Part shown: positions 23,369 through 35,815 of the stretch, piece after piece | Position numbering within the stretch: the stretch's first letter is position 1 | How the letters are laid out: each line of letters begins with the position of its first letter | Source of the DNA: Dentipellis sp. KUC8613 | Taxonomy: Eukaryota; Basidiomycota; Agaricomycetes; Russulales; Hericiaceae | Assembly: GCA_002286715.1 (NCBI GenBank) | Contig: NSJX01000023.1 | Location: 130,524-194,523 of the forward strand | Length of the DNA stretch: 64,000 nucleotides | Direction: 5' to 3' | The notes under the pieces: generated by a model | Told to the model about the DNA's origin: nothing | Databases searched by the model: none | The model's input: only the letters and a program-made list of their open reading frames with translations | Program-made: the position numbers and the translations under genes

Positions 23369-24705
23369 AGAAGTAAGTCAACAAATGCTCACCCAGTATC
23401 ACGACTCGTCGAGACGCAATTGTAACGCGATAACCATCGCTGCTTAATTCAATGCTTCAACTTCGCACTCAGTCTTGCGACCACTGTTCGGCATAGACTA
23501 GCGTAAAATCTAGAAAACAAAAACGGAGGTGTGTCTCTTCAGCTCTCAACTCCACAGCCGGTACGCGTACGTCATCTATCTACCACCGTACATTCGACTC
23601 TTTGTATCGTGTGGAACCCATAGACAAAACGGAAACGAAGGCTCGGGAATTTTGGCGACATTGAAGACCGACCTCCGTTCCGTCTTCACAGGCGGCGCAG
23701 TGAATCTTACCCAGAGCGGGCTTTTTCATGCGTATGATATGGCTCCATTGAGCGAGCTCTGCACAGCTGTTCTCGGGTCCTATGTGGGGATTCATCAGGA
23801 TGTTGAGCCTCCCGGGCTACCGGCCTGACTGTCGCGCTTAGACGATTTTATGGATCTCAACTGATCCCGCCTTGAATGCCTTTACCCTCACCCAGTTAGA
23901 CGTGGATAGTGGATGGATGGATACCCGTACCTTATTTTTCTGTCGACCATGCTATTCTCTATGCTTCTCCACTCACCGCGTCCTCCTATTTTCTTGCCTT
24001 GTTTTGTTTCTGCTTTCCTGCTCCTGGATACCTCGCATATATCCAATTATTCAGCACATATACTGTGCACAGTTTAAATCAGCTCATATCCATCCAATAC
24101 ACTCACCCTTGATCTATAATTGCAAGCCGCGCCGCGCATCGCAGTCCAATCGAAGCCCGAAGCCAAGCCAGCGAATCAGGGTGAACCTCAGCTCAGGCTC
24201 ATCGACATGGCACCGACCAATCGCAAGTCGACCTGACAACGGCCAATTGAATCCTCCCGTTGCTTGTTGCAATTGCTCGTTGCCCCGCATGCGCATCTGC
24301 AAAGAAGCATCAACGAAGCAACCATATAAACACGCACCTAAATAGCCCAAGCACAAGCCCAAGCACAAGCCAAGACTGCCGAGCATCACAACACCCGAGA
24401 GCATCACCACCATCGGTGCGGAACAGAGCCTGGGTACGCTCAACATATGCGCGATGCAGGTATACGTGTACAGTAACCGGTGACCGGTAACAAATGACAG
24501 ATGATAAATGACAAATGACAACAAATGGTAGCAGCAGCAGCGAACAACAGATGGGGCGACAGAGATCCGGACTCGGGAGGCAGCACTGGCGGCGAGTGTA
24601 CAATAGGCGATAAATCATAATCTATGTGTGCGTGCAGATCGTGTCAGCAGTCTTGCGTGTGGTCTTGGTATCCAGTCTCCAATCATGCTGGGGTGGAATC
24701 GGTTC
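23369..24705. other. Intergenic with low-complexity tracts
   Basis: No gene recognised. Short direct repeats occur: CAAGCCCAAGCA-type near 24347-24372 and AAATGACA-type near 24488-24520. The right end should hold the 3' UTR of the P450 gene. Confidence 0.45.
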
Positions 24706-27419
24706 CTAGTGGACCTCGAGTTCGGGCGCATCTTCGTCCTCGTCCGCGGGCACGACGCGTATGCGGAGCGGCATCTGGTTGCCCGAGCCCGGGGCCGATT
24801 TGACGAACGGGCGCGTCACGACACTGAATCGCAAGGTACAACCGCACGTCAGCCACAGTCTCCACCACGAAAAAAAGAGGAAGAGAAAACGAGACGCACT
24901 TGACGCGTTTCTCGATGACAACATCCTCATCGAGCGAAAACTCAATATCACGGAGCAAGACATATAAGAAGATCTTGATCCTGGAGTACACCCGAACCCA
25001 ACCCAACCCAATCGCAGTCAGCCTTGCTCAACCCAAATACTAAAGTGATGGAAAAGGGAAGGACGTACTCATAAAGCGCGAACTTGTATCCAATGCACCC
25101 GCGATGCCCATTTCCGCCTGTCGGCGCGCCGTTCAGGAACGTGAGCGTATTCGAGTATAGACCCTGGATAGCCTGCGCTGCTTCTGGCGGATTGAGCCAA
25201 CGGTCCGGCCTGGACAAGCATAAAAGCATGAGCACTAAAAGTCTTCACCAGCGAATGAAAAAGAAAACAATAAACCGCACCTAAACTCCTTCGCATCCTC
25301 CCCCCAAATCTCCTTACACCGATTAACCGCCTGTATCGGAATCGTAATAATATCGCCCCTCCGCAACCTAAACCCACGCTCAACCGTCCACTCGCCCACC
25401 TTATCACGCCCACCCGCCGACCCGCACACAGCCCCCCTCACCCACCTCCACACATCGCCCAACGTCCGCGAGCGGCGCACACGCACGCCCCTCAGCACCG
25501 GCACGACGACCTCCTCCTCCGCGCCCCGATACACGCGCATCGTGCTCCCCACGGGCGCATGCAGCCGCAGCGCCTCGCGCACGACGCGGTCCAGCAGCGC
25601 ACAGCGCTCGATCGCACCCAACAGCGCGGCATCGTCCCCTCCCGCTTCCGCCCCGATGCGCCGCAGCTCGGCCCGCAGGCGCGCCTGCACCGCGCGCCCG
25701 CTGTCCTCGCGCCGCGCGAGCGCGTAGAGCGTCCACGTGAGTGCGGACGCGGACGTCTCGTGCCCTGCGGCGATGAACGTCGCGATCTGCGAGAGCACTT
25801 CGGATTCGGAGAGCCCTTGTGCGGGCGAGGAGGCGAGGGAGGAGCGCACGAGCACGCTGAGGATGTCGCGCCCTGGGGCCGAGGCTGCTTTTTCACTGTC
25901 GGGAGTGTGCGAGGTTGAGGTGGTTGAAGTTGAGGTGGTGGTGGTATCGGCGAGTGCTTCCGCGCGGCGCTCGGCGATGAGCTGCAGGCCGATGCGGCGC
26001 ATTGTCGCGCGGGCCTCGGACATGGTCTTGTTGTTCGGGCGCTATCAAAGATAGGCGTTAGCCTCAGCAGCACACCGCCCGTCGGTAGAACCACGTCGGC
26101 AGAAGACATGGTATTCTCCACAACCGGAAAGGAAATGACAGAAAAAACACGCACGAATCTGCGCAAAACCGGAAACCAGACCTGGAAAATCGTGAACACG
26201 CGGAACTTGCGCGCGGTCGAAAAGATGACGCCGAACGCGGTCGCGAGCTCGTTTTCGTCCTCCTTCTCGGCGCCGCCGGCGCTGCTCTTTCCGAATGGGT
26301 CACCGTTGACAGTCGAGGATCGGTCCAAAGCGCGGCGCGCGGAGCGGAGCGAGTTGAAGTGGTACCCAAAACCTGTGGAATTCATGAGTTATAGGATATA
26401 TATGGGAATGGGTTTGCCGTTTGCAGACGGCGGGCGAAGACTTGCCTGCCTCGCCGATGACGTCGAGCGTCGCTCTGCCGAGCCAGGACAGTACATCTAC
26501 GGTTGGGTGGCCCTCGTGGTCTCTTTTGTCTCCTCCCACCTCGGTCTTGCCTCGTTCTTCGTCCGGATCTGTTCTAAGGAGCCGGCATCGTCGTCTCAAG
26601 TCATGAGCAGCAGGCACGTTCTCAGAAGCCGGTCGTGGAGGATCAAGCGAGCGCAGAAACGCGAATGAATCCTGCTGGGGTATCGGTCCGTGTGGTATAG
26701 ATGGAGATGAGGGCGCCGAGGCACTCGAGGCAATGTGCACAAATATATCGCGAAGCTAATGCAGAGGTCAGATGGCATCATCAGCCGCTGCGAAACGGCC
26801 CACCTGACAAGCCTTCTCAAGAAAGATGGGGAGGAGAGACTTGATGTGTGGGGTCGTAAATGCTTGGTTCTGCCACCCAACTTAGCACAAAACACACACG
26901 GCATACAAACGGTACGCACCATAATCTTCCTCTATCGTGCACATGTTCCCTGTCAAGATGGATTCGGTATGCATACACGCAGGCAGTACGCACCTGGCGC
27001 CTGTGTGTTTCACCCTCGACGACTACAAGCCCCTCGTGTCCCGCCGCCATCGAGGCGAGACTCTCCCTCACGAACTCCGGTTTCGGAAAGTCGTACGCGC
27101 GGCCGAGGATCCAGGATAGTGCCACTGGATCTGTGGTGAGCAGCCGGCGGCCGCCCACGAAGCCGCGGTATACGAGCGTGGTACCGTAGTTCGCGGTCCA
27201 CGTCGATATGATGTCGTTGTTTTCCTGATCCGCGACCTGGGCGAGGTTGCCTGTCACGAACGAGGTCGACGGAGGGCCCGGCAGGAGGCGGAGTGCGGAT
27301 TTGTGGTCATGGATGAGCAGCGCGAAGAGCGGGGAGAGCAGGTACACGAATAGAGCGGCGCAGATGATGAGGATGACGGTGGAGGGGCTGGGGAGGGCGG
27401 GGGCGATGAGAGTGGGCAT
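24706..27419 (-). CDS. Cytochrome P450 (unrelated third gene)
   Basis: P450 of a different family from the two above. The ATG at 27419 opens an anchor (STVILIICAALFVYLLSPLFALL). Exon 1 ends HRRQ at 26994, a 12-nt exon RKIM lies at 26920-26931, and exon 3 (26804-26869) reads NQAFTTPHIKSLLPIF; together they rebuild the C-helix. Later marks are SWLGRATLDVIGEAG|FGYHFNSL, I-helix FIAAGHETSASALTW, K-helix VVREALRLH, EFRPDRWL, and a heme loop TFLNGAPTGGNGHRGCIGYKFAL carrying the ligand Cys. The C-terminus is TRPFVKSAPGSGNQMPLRIRVV and the stop is at 24706. All joins I checked are GT-AG and in frame. The heme loop is several residues longer than FxxGxRxCxG. Substrate unknown. Confidence 0.87.
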
Positions 27420-29064
27420 TGCATGGGGTGCACTGACCGGCAGCGGGGGAGGGGGCGAAGGAAAGAAAGACGGGAGCCGGCCCCGCGTTGTGGTTTTGAT
27501 GAGTTGCGCAAGCTGGTCGGGAAAACAGAAAGCGAGGAGCAGAAAGCGTTGGCCTGCGTCCCCGCACAATGCGCCGCGCCCTCGGGCCCGACAACCCCGG
27601 CGTCCGACTCCGCGACAGGCGCCCACACTTCCAATTTACACCATTGCGACCCGCCATCCTCATCGCCCGAGCCCGTTGCCATGCTGATCTGCGCCCGCCC
27701 CCATCGCTGCATCCCCGACGTCGACGTATATCACGATGGCCTTGCGACTGTAACGCGCAAGGGCTTGGACGATGGAGCCTCCGGGGCGTGCGTGACATCG
27801 CAGACTGCTGTGCCGCTGTCATGGGCACGTTCTTCTCCCGGCCCAGCATCAGACCACTTTGTATCACTTTGCATGCAGCCCCTTTGTCCGCTGCCGCCCG
27901 TCCCACAACCTCCAAAGGCTATCGTGACAGCCTGGGGCCATGATCGCTGGCTGATCACCCTGGACGTACGCATGGCATTGCCCGCCGGGCTTCATTGACA
28001 ATGCCATCCTTTCAATTTTCGCCCGCTAACGCCACAAACACCAAACACCATTGCACACGTCCTCTTTCCGCTCAAACGCCCTTTGGATATCTACGCTACA
28101 CGTACGAGCGCAGCACGTCCCCATTCCCATTCTCTTTTCCCAAAGCCAGTCTTAGTTCTCCACCTCGGACTGGCTCCGGGTGCGTCACGGTTTGCTCCCG
28201 CTGCGCCGGTTGTGCGGGCGAGATGCCGATCTGCGGCACCGCGCTGGGGATCTCGGCCAGGAGGCGACGCTTCCCAGCTGCATCGACGTCTGAATCGTTC
28301 CTGCCGGCCCGCGTCGATGCGTTCAATTCACAATACAGAGCCGGATCCCATGCCCATCCTCGCGCGATGCATTCCGCTCGCCTCTCTCGGTGCGCCGTCT
28401 CTCACCGTGTGCATGTGCGCGTGCAGATCCGAGCTGATCGCCGTCGCATTTCAGCCCACCCTGATCCTGCTCGAGCACTGGCACTCACGAATTGCGATTT
28501 CGTCTATTCCCTACGCGATCGGAGAAGCAAGCGCCTCGGGAGTCAGTCCGGTGTCGTGGTGAACGGTCACACATTGAGAGACGACGGAGACTTCGACGGA
28601 GGTCGGGACGGGGGTGAGGGAGCTTAACGTTTCCTCGAGCGTGCGTACGCAACTGCATCCGGCGAGGCCAGAAGCAAGTTCAATATCGAGCAACGAGACG
28701 TACCTGCTGCAGTGAAGATTACTAATGAAGACGGTGGTGATGAGCCCGTCGTTGCCGTCCGGGGTGGTGTGAACAGGACCTGGGAGGTCCGAATCATGGA
28801 TGGTGGCCCAGGAATGGATTGCTGATATAGCGCTCGTCATTTCGCCCCCAGGGTGCCATGAAGACAGTCTGCCGACCGTTTATGCCGACTCTCGCGGACG
28901 AGATTTCTGTACGCCCCGGTGACGTCGTGTGCATCGTGCACGCGTACGAATCCTATAGCCGAAATTCCTCGAGTTCTATACTTCGCAAGCGATCGATAAA
29001 TTTTTGAGACCTAAGCACGAGGTCTCTAAGAATTACTTTGACGGGACAAACGGCAAACAGTTCC
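27420..29064. other. Intergenic, nothing firmly recognised
   Basis: Promoter of the P450 gene on the left and 3' UTR of the F-box gene on the right. Long frames on both strands between 27.4 and 28.6 kb lack domain-like patterns and probably reflect GC-rich sequence. Confidence 0.4.
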
Positions 29065-30568
29065 TCACCAGCGGCGCGCATCGTACTGCACCGTCAGCGA
29101 GTACGTCTCATCGTCCTTGACAGAGAACAATGTGTCCTCATATTCAGCCTCGAGGATAGGTACATCCTTTCTACGTTTGTCGTAGGGGACGACGATGCTA
29201 CGTGGATCTCTGCTGTGACCACTAGTGCCGGAGTCTGTGCACTTGCGCTTCCACCGCGTCTCGATGAAGTCAATTTCCACTCGCATGTAGGCGAGCGCCG
29301 GGAGGGAGCGAAACCACGCCTGGACGATCACGAGGAACAGGTCCGTGTTGACGTGGATCATGTGGATGGTTTGCCTGATGGACAGCGACAGGTAGGTAAG
29401 CTTAGATGTCTCAGGGGCTCGGAAGGTCGCGTGTGGGAGTACGAGTACCTGAAAATTCAATTGTCAGTCGCTGTTGCGGGAGGGACCAGAACGCCGGAAG
29501 ACAGACCGGATCGTAAGGAATGTTGAACTTGAATCCCATGTCCAGCCGGCGGAGGCTATATGCACTGGAGACAATATCGGAGAGAAGAGGGCATGCAGCA
29601 ATTCCGATATCAGAGGGGGGAGACCATTTTCGCGGCTTCCCTATCGACACGTGCGAGAGCGACAAATCGCGCAGGGAGGACTGGCGCAAAGAGGCCGTCA
29701 GGTCGTCGACGTGGAATGCAATATTGGTCGATTGGATGACGAGACTGCGAAGCGAAAGAAAGTCGTGGTACCATTGCACGGGGAGCATCAGTTCGCGTGC
29801 CAAGGGCGGCCCATGAGGACCCAGTCGCCCCTCTTCTTCCAGGGAATATATATTGGTTCTCCATAAGTGTTGCTGATGGATATTCGGAAACACCCGACCG
29901 ATTTCTTCGTAGAAAAAGGCCAGATTGTGGAGGGTGAGACGGGAGACGAGAAGACAGGGAGAAATATGGGCCTCGAGACGGAGCCACATTCTATGCGATG
30001 GGCCGTCTATTGATACGTCCTGCAGAGTTGCTGCGTTGCCAGAGACGATGGCAATGATGTGTTTGGCACACTCAATTTTGCAGTAATTATCTTGAACGCC
30101 AAAGGCAACGGAGCGAAGCCCGCGAATGTCCAGCAATGGCTCGAGACTCGTCCGCCGGAGGCCGTGGAGATGAAGATGCACAATTGTGAATATCCCGGAA
30201 GTGAGGATTTCGGCGATGCGTGGCTCCGCGTTGGCTAACTCTGCATATTTCTTTATGAGGACACGGGTAAGATTTCTGGTGGATGTGAGGATGTCGGTGA
30301 CGAAGGACGTGAACGATGAACTCCACTTTTCCTCTGGGATGTCGAGGACGATGGCGCGAACAGAGCACTCGAGAGAGTGGTTCTGGAGAAAGGTGAAGCC
30401 CGTGATCGCGGATTCGACGTCGGTGAAGTGGAGGCAGCGTGCGAGCTCCTTGCGGACGGGTACGACTGCGGCATGGGACGTGAGTGCGAAGGCAGAGAGA
30501 GCAGAATTATCCAGGTAACCGAGGATGATAGATGTGCAGTCTGCGTTGAGGGTAGGGATAAGGGACAT
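29065..30568 (-). CDS. F-box protein, basidiomycete type
   Basis: Two exons, complement(join(29065..29448, 29507..30568)). The 58-bp intron has donor GTCTGT, a CTGAC branch site and a TTTTCAG acceptor, and joins NIPYDP to VLVLPHATFRAP. The N-terminus (TLNADCTSIILGYLDNSALSA) follows the F-box pattern of helix, I-x-x-x-L and L-S-A, which in the family binds SKP1 in SCF ubiquitin ligases. The rest has irregular Leu-rich repeats (HLHLHGLRRTSLEPLLDIRGL, LSLRSLVIQSTNIAF) as expected for substrate recognition. About 480 residues, typical for the very large F-box families of mushrooms. The target is unknown. Confidence 0.75.
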
Positions 30569-30762
30569 AGTCCTCGTATTCGTGTCACTCGATTATCCAG
30601 TGGTGCTCCCACACGCAATCTCCCCCGCATCCGCACCCGTTCCCGCACGCGGCCTGCCTATCGGTTCCTGACGGATTGCCATAAACTGCGTGTCGCGTGC
30701 ATGCCCGATCTTGGCGCTGTCCCTGTCCGGCGATCTCGGTCGCGGATTCGATTCTGTTGATC

Positions 30763-30795
30763 AATCACGAATCACGAATCACGAATCACGAATCA
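30763..30795 (+). repeat. AATCACG tandem repeat
   Basis: Between four and five copies of the 7-bp unit AATCACG, about 190 bases upstream of the F-box start codon. Confidence 0.85.
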
Positions 30796-32623
30796 GGGAT
30801 CTTGATCACGGATGGAGTGCTTGCAAATGCTTCTACGAAGCAAAGCAAAGCAGGATTTTCGCACCACGCGTGCAGTGGGGAGTGTCGGTACGCGTGATTC
30901 ATCCGTGTGTCACCCTATTGCACACTGACGGATTCTTCGTGGATGCGGATGGTGATCAGGGGACGGCAGGGCATCGCATCTGGATCCGAACTGGGCTGGG
31001 TGATCACGACGTCCAGCTGCAGCTGTAGCTGTAAGCCAATTACTGTGGTTACCGGTCTGTGGGGCGGTTATTCGCAGGCATTTTTGTTCGGGCAATGGGG
31101 GCTCCAACAGCCAGCAATAGAGACTGACCGGCCACCAATCGGCATGCGGAGTCACTGAGTGGTCCATGTCTGTGCTCCCGGCCAGGCAAGCTTCGGAGGC
31201 TGGTTTATGGAAATAGGCTTTCCTGATCTGGTCGATTGTAGCTCGGCTGTCGATTAGCGAGACCTCGGGTCTCTCGGAGGAGTCGGGCTGCTTTCTGGTG
31301 AGTAGCGTACTTGCCGCATTGAGCAAATTTATTTCTCATAAAGTTTCGCAGGTATATCACGTACCCTTGAATTCATACCAGATCTGCCTTGCCCTGCCAT
31401 TTGTTTGATCACGACTTGCTCTTCGCTGTACCCATTGGGCGGACAGTAATTGGTTCACCACACACTGAGCCCTGTGCATGGGGACATCGGCGCGTCCTCG
31501 TGATCTTCACCCGTCACCGCGCACCGTCGTGGCCACTTCTCTGGCTCTTGTGTTCCGTCCCGATATTCCCACTTGGCGGTAAGGGTCGACCGTAGATACG
31601 TCGTCTCCGACATCACCAGCCTGTGCCGCTGATTCGTTTTCATTTGGAATCCGCCGGCAGTCGATGTTCTACTTATACTATGGTATGAATCATCATTAGT
31701 GGTCTGGGAGTGGTAAGCAGGGAGCGTCGCACTCACCTCAGTAATCGAGGTCGAAAGTACTTGGAGGCACGTTGGAAAAACATCGCTCAGCGTCGACTCG
31801 CTTGTCAAGACCTGACCTGGCTCATATCTCTCCCAGAGGCAGACGCTCTAGCTGCAGGCTAGATCGCCTGCCACCAACCTTGGGATCGATAAATTGGTGC
31901 AAGTGCTCGTGTAGCAGGTGGCCATGGTAGTATTGGGTGATCTCGTGGCGCACAAATGCGCTGGTAGGCTACTGCGTGCTCACGGAGGCCTTCGACGTCG
32001 AGTGCATCTCTCAGACGGAACATCAACGCGAGGGAAGCGACGTGCCATGGATCAAACACTGGATGCACTGGGTTGTCCAGCTGGAGCATGTGTCGCTAGT
32101 GAAGACCGCCATGCTTTTGATTCACCTTCGTCTGCAGAGCAGATGATAGTATGGTAAAACGATAGCCATGACTGACCGTTCAAAGTTCAGTTGTGATGCG
32201 ATACTTACTACTTACTGTAAAATCGATATTGAAATTTCTCTTCTGATCATAAAGGTTCTATAGAACCGATGTGTGTCAGTCAGACGTCAGTGTGAACGTC
32301 GCGAGATAGCAGAAGAAGTCAACAACTTGGACAAGGGTCAAATAACAAGTTCGCGACAATTACTCATCACGTGAGCGTTACACTCCCCGCGTCGGACCGC
32401 GCCGAGCCGAGCCGGGAAACCGGTCCCTGCCGACGTGTTCGCCTGCTCCTTGTCGACGTCCACCACCACGTACATCTTTGCTCCAATTCACTCTGGTTCC
32501 TTTCTCTCGACTTCAGAATCTTTTGAGGCCTGTGAAGCGTGTCAACGGTCCAGGTGCCGCTCATGCCGCTCTCGGTGTGACAAGCGCCTCTGTAGCGCCC
32601 TGGCCCCCTCATGCTGAAGCCTT

Positions 32624-32865
32624 ATTGTTTTCGACAGTTCTTTTCCAGACGGTGGCGACCGAACGACGGCTCAGCAACACATGTAGCGTGGCTGGGGTTT
32701 TACGCCGCACCAGATCCGGGATGTTCTATACAAAAGAGTCTTGACAACCGACTAGCGTGCCGCGCAGATTGGTTGGGAGGCACAAGATAACAATTGTACT
32801 AACACAATTGTGAGCCACATACGTAGTCATGCCTATGTGGCGAGAGTGTGGCCATGGCTATAAGG
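32624..32865 (+). promoter_or_regulatory. A1 promoter blocks
   Basis: ATTGTT at 32624-32629, ACAAAAGAG at 32730-32738, ATGTGGCGA just before a TATAAGG box at 32859-32865. A2, A3 and A6 promoters have the same order. A 5' UTR intron donor GTAAGT follows at 32914-32919. The perfect inverted repeat CAATTGT-6-ACAATTG lies near 32791-32810. Confidence 0.55.
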
Positions 32866-32991
32866 TGTCGCCAAGATTTGCACTTCCTGTACTTGACCGC
32901 CCGCTCGACGCCCGTAAGTCGATTTCTATCCATCGTGTCAGTGCCAGAGCTGATGAATCTTCTCTCAAGTTCCTATCCGTTTGAAGACAAG

Positions 32992-33695
32992 ATGAATGCA
33001 GAAGCTGCTAGTGCTGCAGTCGTGCCAGGAGCACCCTCTGCTACCGTGTCGGAGTCTTCTTCATCCAGTGAGTATCATGCTTCGTTCGTCATTTTGTCGT
33101 GTCCCTAAATTATGACTCTGCAGATAGTGACGCTTCCATCTCCGATTCAAGGGACCCCACGCGAGACGGATTCTTGGTATACAAGCGTATGCAGCGTGGA
33201 GAGATATCACCCGCAGAGGCTTCAGTGCTCATCAAGCAGCTGAGCGACGACCTGAAGGCCGAAAACGACCGACGATCCGCTCTAACTCAATACACGACGT
33301 CGTGGGAGGTTGACTGGATAGAGGAGCAGAGAAGACGCGGGTTCCGCGGGTTCAAGGTCATAACGACGCCTGAGCGGAAGAGCCCTTTAGCGATCGCGTC
33401 GCTGGCTTGCGAGCGCAGACAGCGGGGAGAGATCACGCAGGATGAATACATGGCGGTGCTCGAGCAGTGCAAACAGGAGATGAAGGCAAGGAGTGAACGG
33501 GAATTGTCGGTGCTTCGGCGCAGGCAAGCCGGCGAGGCTACTCGGAGGGATGTGGAGAAGGAGCTATACGGATATAGCGACGAGTACTTGGATGAGAAGG
33601 AACGAAGTGCTGAGACGGAAGCTTCCGCTCGCCGCGCAAATTTGGATCGCATGAGCGTTCGTGAGGTCAAATTTCGCAATCCCGGAGGCCACTGA
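32992..33695 (+). CDS. A1: small charged helical protein
   Basis: join(32992..33067, 33124..33695), 215 aa. First copy of a family I do not recognise. A short Ser/Ala-rich N-terminus is followed by repeated helical hairpins of the form R-G-E-I-(S/T)-x-x-E: MQRGEISPAEASVLIKQL and RQRGEITQDEYMAVLEQC. Between them lies SWEVDWIEEQRRRGFRGFKV, shared almost unchanged with A2. The C-terminus is charged and probably coiled. The RGEIT-E hairpin recalls SHOCT-like short helical domains, but I cannot show homology. The ATG at 32992 is chosen because the earlier in-frame ATG at 32953 lies inside a probable 5' UTR intron (GTAAGT at 32914). The stop is 101 bp from the stop of B1 on the other strand. Confidence 0.72.
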
Positions 33696-33796
33696 TCCAT
33701 GAAGTAGATCTATGCTACAATGTATGCTCCTTCTCCTTGAGTATGTGTAAAATACATGATGTGTGCAGTCGATACAAACAAGTCCGACCACGCGCG

Positions 33797-34661
33797 TCAC
33801 GTCTGCGAGGGTTCCGGATCCGTTTCGCCCTGCTGTTCGACTTTTTCCAAAAGTTCCTGGACAAGAGTCCTCAGCGCTTGCACTTCCTCTTCGCGTATGT
33901 TTTCCGCTTCTTCAGCCCACCGATTCAACAGAAGCAATGACACGTTGGCATTTTCTTTTACGTCTAGATCAGATTTCAGCTCGACGATATAGTCGTGCGC
34001 TGAACAAACATAAATATGAGATGAATGAAGATTACACATGCAGGGATCGTGCGCGCACCTTTCCTCATAGTTTCGACGAGGCCAGGAGGATCCAAAGTAG
34101 CACGCCTATCCTCTGGCAGGACATTGTTGAGCCTGATCCGATCGTCCACGTCTCTTCCCCGTTTCCTCTTTGCTTTCTCCGCCCTCTTCTTGCGTACCTC
34201 GTCTGTTATCTTGTGCTTCACCGTCGGCGCCGACGCGGCTCGAGCGGCTTTCTCCTGCGCCCGGGCGTGCGTTCTCGAAGCCGAGCCGCTAGCTACCTCA
34301 TTGTGAGACGAGCCTATCACGCCCTCGCTCAGTGTCTCTGGGGACGACACAGTGAATACTGGTTCTTCATAAGGGATGAACAAGGAAGGGCCTGGTTGGG
34401 ATGGAAAGAATGCTGCGTCTTGCGCGATATACAGTCCAGTCTGAGAGCTTGGCGCTACGGCTGAGGGCACTGTTTCTACATTTACTATGGGTGTCGGTGT
34501 CAGCTGCAATATTCTGAACACAATCTAGCAAACGTACCTAGAGGTTGCGAAGGCGCCGGCGGGCTTTGGATTGCGACATCTGTCTGCGAGCGCGAACGAG
34601 CAAGGTACCTATCCCGCAAGCTATCCCGGCTTCCCTTGCGCGCCTTCGACTTGCGAGACAT
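33797..34661 (-). CDS. B1: bHLH-zipper-like protein
   Basis: complement(join(33797..33999, 34059..34460, 34538..34661)), 242 aa. Exon 1 encodes a basic N-terminus (MSRKSKARKGSRDSLRDRYL, then ARSRSQ). Exon 2 is Ser/Pro-rich and ends with a basic stretch, KKRAEKAKRKRGRDVDDRIR, plus NNVLPEDR...PPGLVETMRK. Exon 3 continues the second helix (AHDYIVELKSDL) into a Leu-rich coiled coil. This is the order basic / helix 1 / loop / helix 2 / zipper, so DNA binding as a dimer is likely by analogy. The three-exon structure with phase-1 joins and a 402-nt middle exon is identical in B2 and B5. It is convergent with A1. Confidence 0.72.
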
Positions 34662-34704
34662 TGCGTGTTGGTATGCGTGTCCATACCATGAAGTCTCCTA
34701 CGAT

Positions 34705-34741
34705 CTTAAACCCTGCAGGTCCTTCCTTTTGCGAAACAAGA
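34705..34741 (-). promoter_or_regulatory. B1 promoter boxes
   Basis: Minus-strand TTTAAG (34705-34710) 44 bp before the ATG, and the plus-strand motif CGAAACAAGA at 34732-34741. Both are repeated at the same distances upstream of B2. Confidence 0.5.
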
Positions 34742-35247
34742 ACAGCGGGGAATGAGAGGATACAAGGCGGCTAACTGCTGTTGCATAGCGATCTTGAAGA
34801 GCATTGCAACCAAACATGCCCACTGTCAAGTCTCGAGGACTGTTACATAGAAATGCCGTCAGTCGGTGGACAAGGCTGCCCATTTGGGCACGGGCAACGT
34901 CGCTCGTTCGCGGGGAATTCCTGTTGCAGCGGTCTTCTAAATTGTCCAGGGTATCGGGAAAGCCTGATTGACATGAGGACAAAGTACAGAACGACATTTT
35001 CGGTTGGGTCGCCATGTCCGTCGCCCAAGTCGATATTTCAAGAACAAGGCCCGTACCTGCCCTTGTTCTGCAAATTGATTGACATTTCCTGCATGCAGGT
35101 TGTCGAGAGAAAGACAAGTTTTCAGTGGTAATAGATGGAAGATGTATAAGATGTCAAGGAGCTTGAAAGAGGGATGAGACTCGAGAGATGTTATGGAGAA
35201 GGTCGGACTCGAGCAAATCGTGGTCCTGGGGCAAGACTCGGAGAGGT

Positions 35248-35288
35248 CGCGCCACCGGGTCCCTGGACTGGACCCGTGGACCGGCGGC
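35248..35288. promoter_or_regulatory. Palindromic block, copy 1
   Basis: GCCACCGGGTCCCTGGACT followed by GTGGACCGGCGGC. The core GGTCCCTGGACT (35258-35269) is a near-palindrome, one base off the other copies. About 600 bp before the B1 ATG. Confidence 0.6.
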
Positions 35289-35815
35289 AATATTATGGCC
35301 GCGGCATTCCCGCTCCGCCACCGTCTCTTTCACCGTGACCAAGTCCCTCACCACACTTTCTCACTCCTGGGATGCAACCAGTAGCCTTCGACACATATAC
35401 ACTCTGGCATATCCGCTCTATGTATATCTGAGCCGAATGGAACTTCATTGGCGAAATTCGATCCGCGAAGCAATATCCTGATCGTCTCGGTTCTTTGTTA
35501 GGCATTGGCGGCGATGACATTATCATGCACCAGTTCTCAAACATGACATACCTGACGATATGGATGGCACTACTGACTACTTGGCTCTGTAACGACGCGG
35601 GATTGAATTAAGCATCTGGGGCCCAGTGAATGCCCATTCCGCGATTTTTCTGCTGCAATTCTTCCATGCCTCCGCTAATCTCGTACAGCCATCCTTCCGC
35701 AAGACGCTCTAAGAAGACACTGATGTATAGTGAGCATGCCAATTGTGTTAGCTCGCTCATAAACTCATGAACACAGCGCCGAGGCGCCCACGAAGCGCCC
35801 ACATCCCAAAGTCTT

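Larger units (their letters stand above)
30569..32991. other. Intergenic, leads into A1
   Basis: No complete gene. A heptamer repeat is listed separately. A minus-strand frame at 31859-32089 has a weak BTB-like look. The right part (about 32400-32990) is the A1 promoter region, with a degenerate copy of the palindromic block near 32408-32430. Confidence 0.45.

Noticed and set aside
28511..28840. Minus-strand frame with YVSLLDIELASGL, slightly like the end of the P450 at 24.7 kb
   Set aside because: The resemblance is a few residues only and the heme exon is absent.
31859..32089. Minus-strand frame with a BTB-like pattern (WHVASLALMFRLRDAL...EGLREHAV)
   Set aside because: Only one short block fits; no upstream BTB core, no splice structure and no neighbours that support it. 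Could be a distant relic but cannot be shown.
32953..32991. Earlier in-frame start for A1
   Set aside because: It lies inside a probable 5' UTR intron (donor GTAAGT at 32914, acceptor before 32980) that A2 also has.
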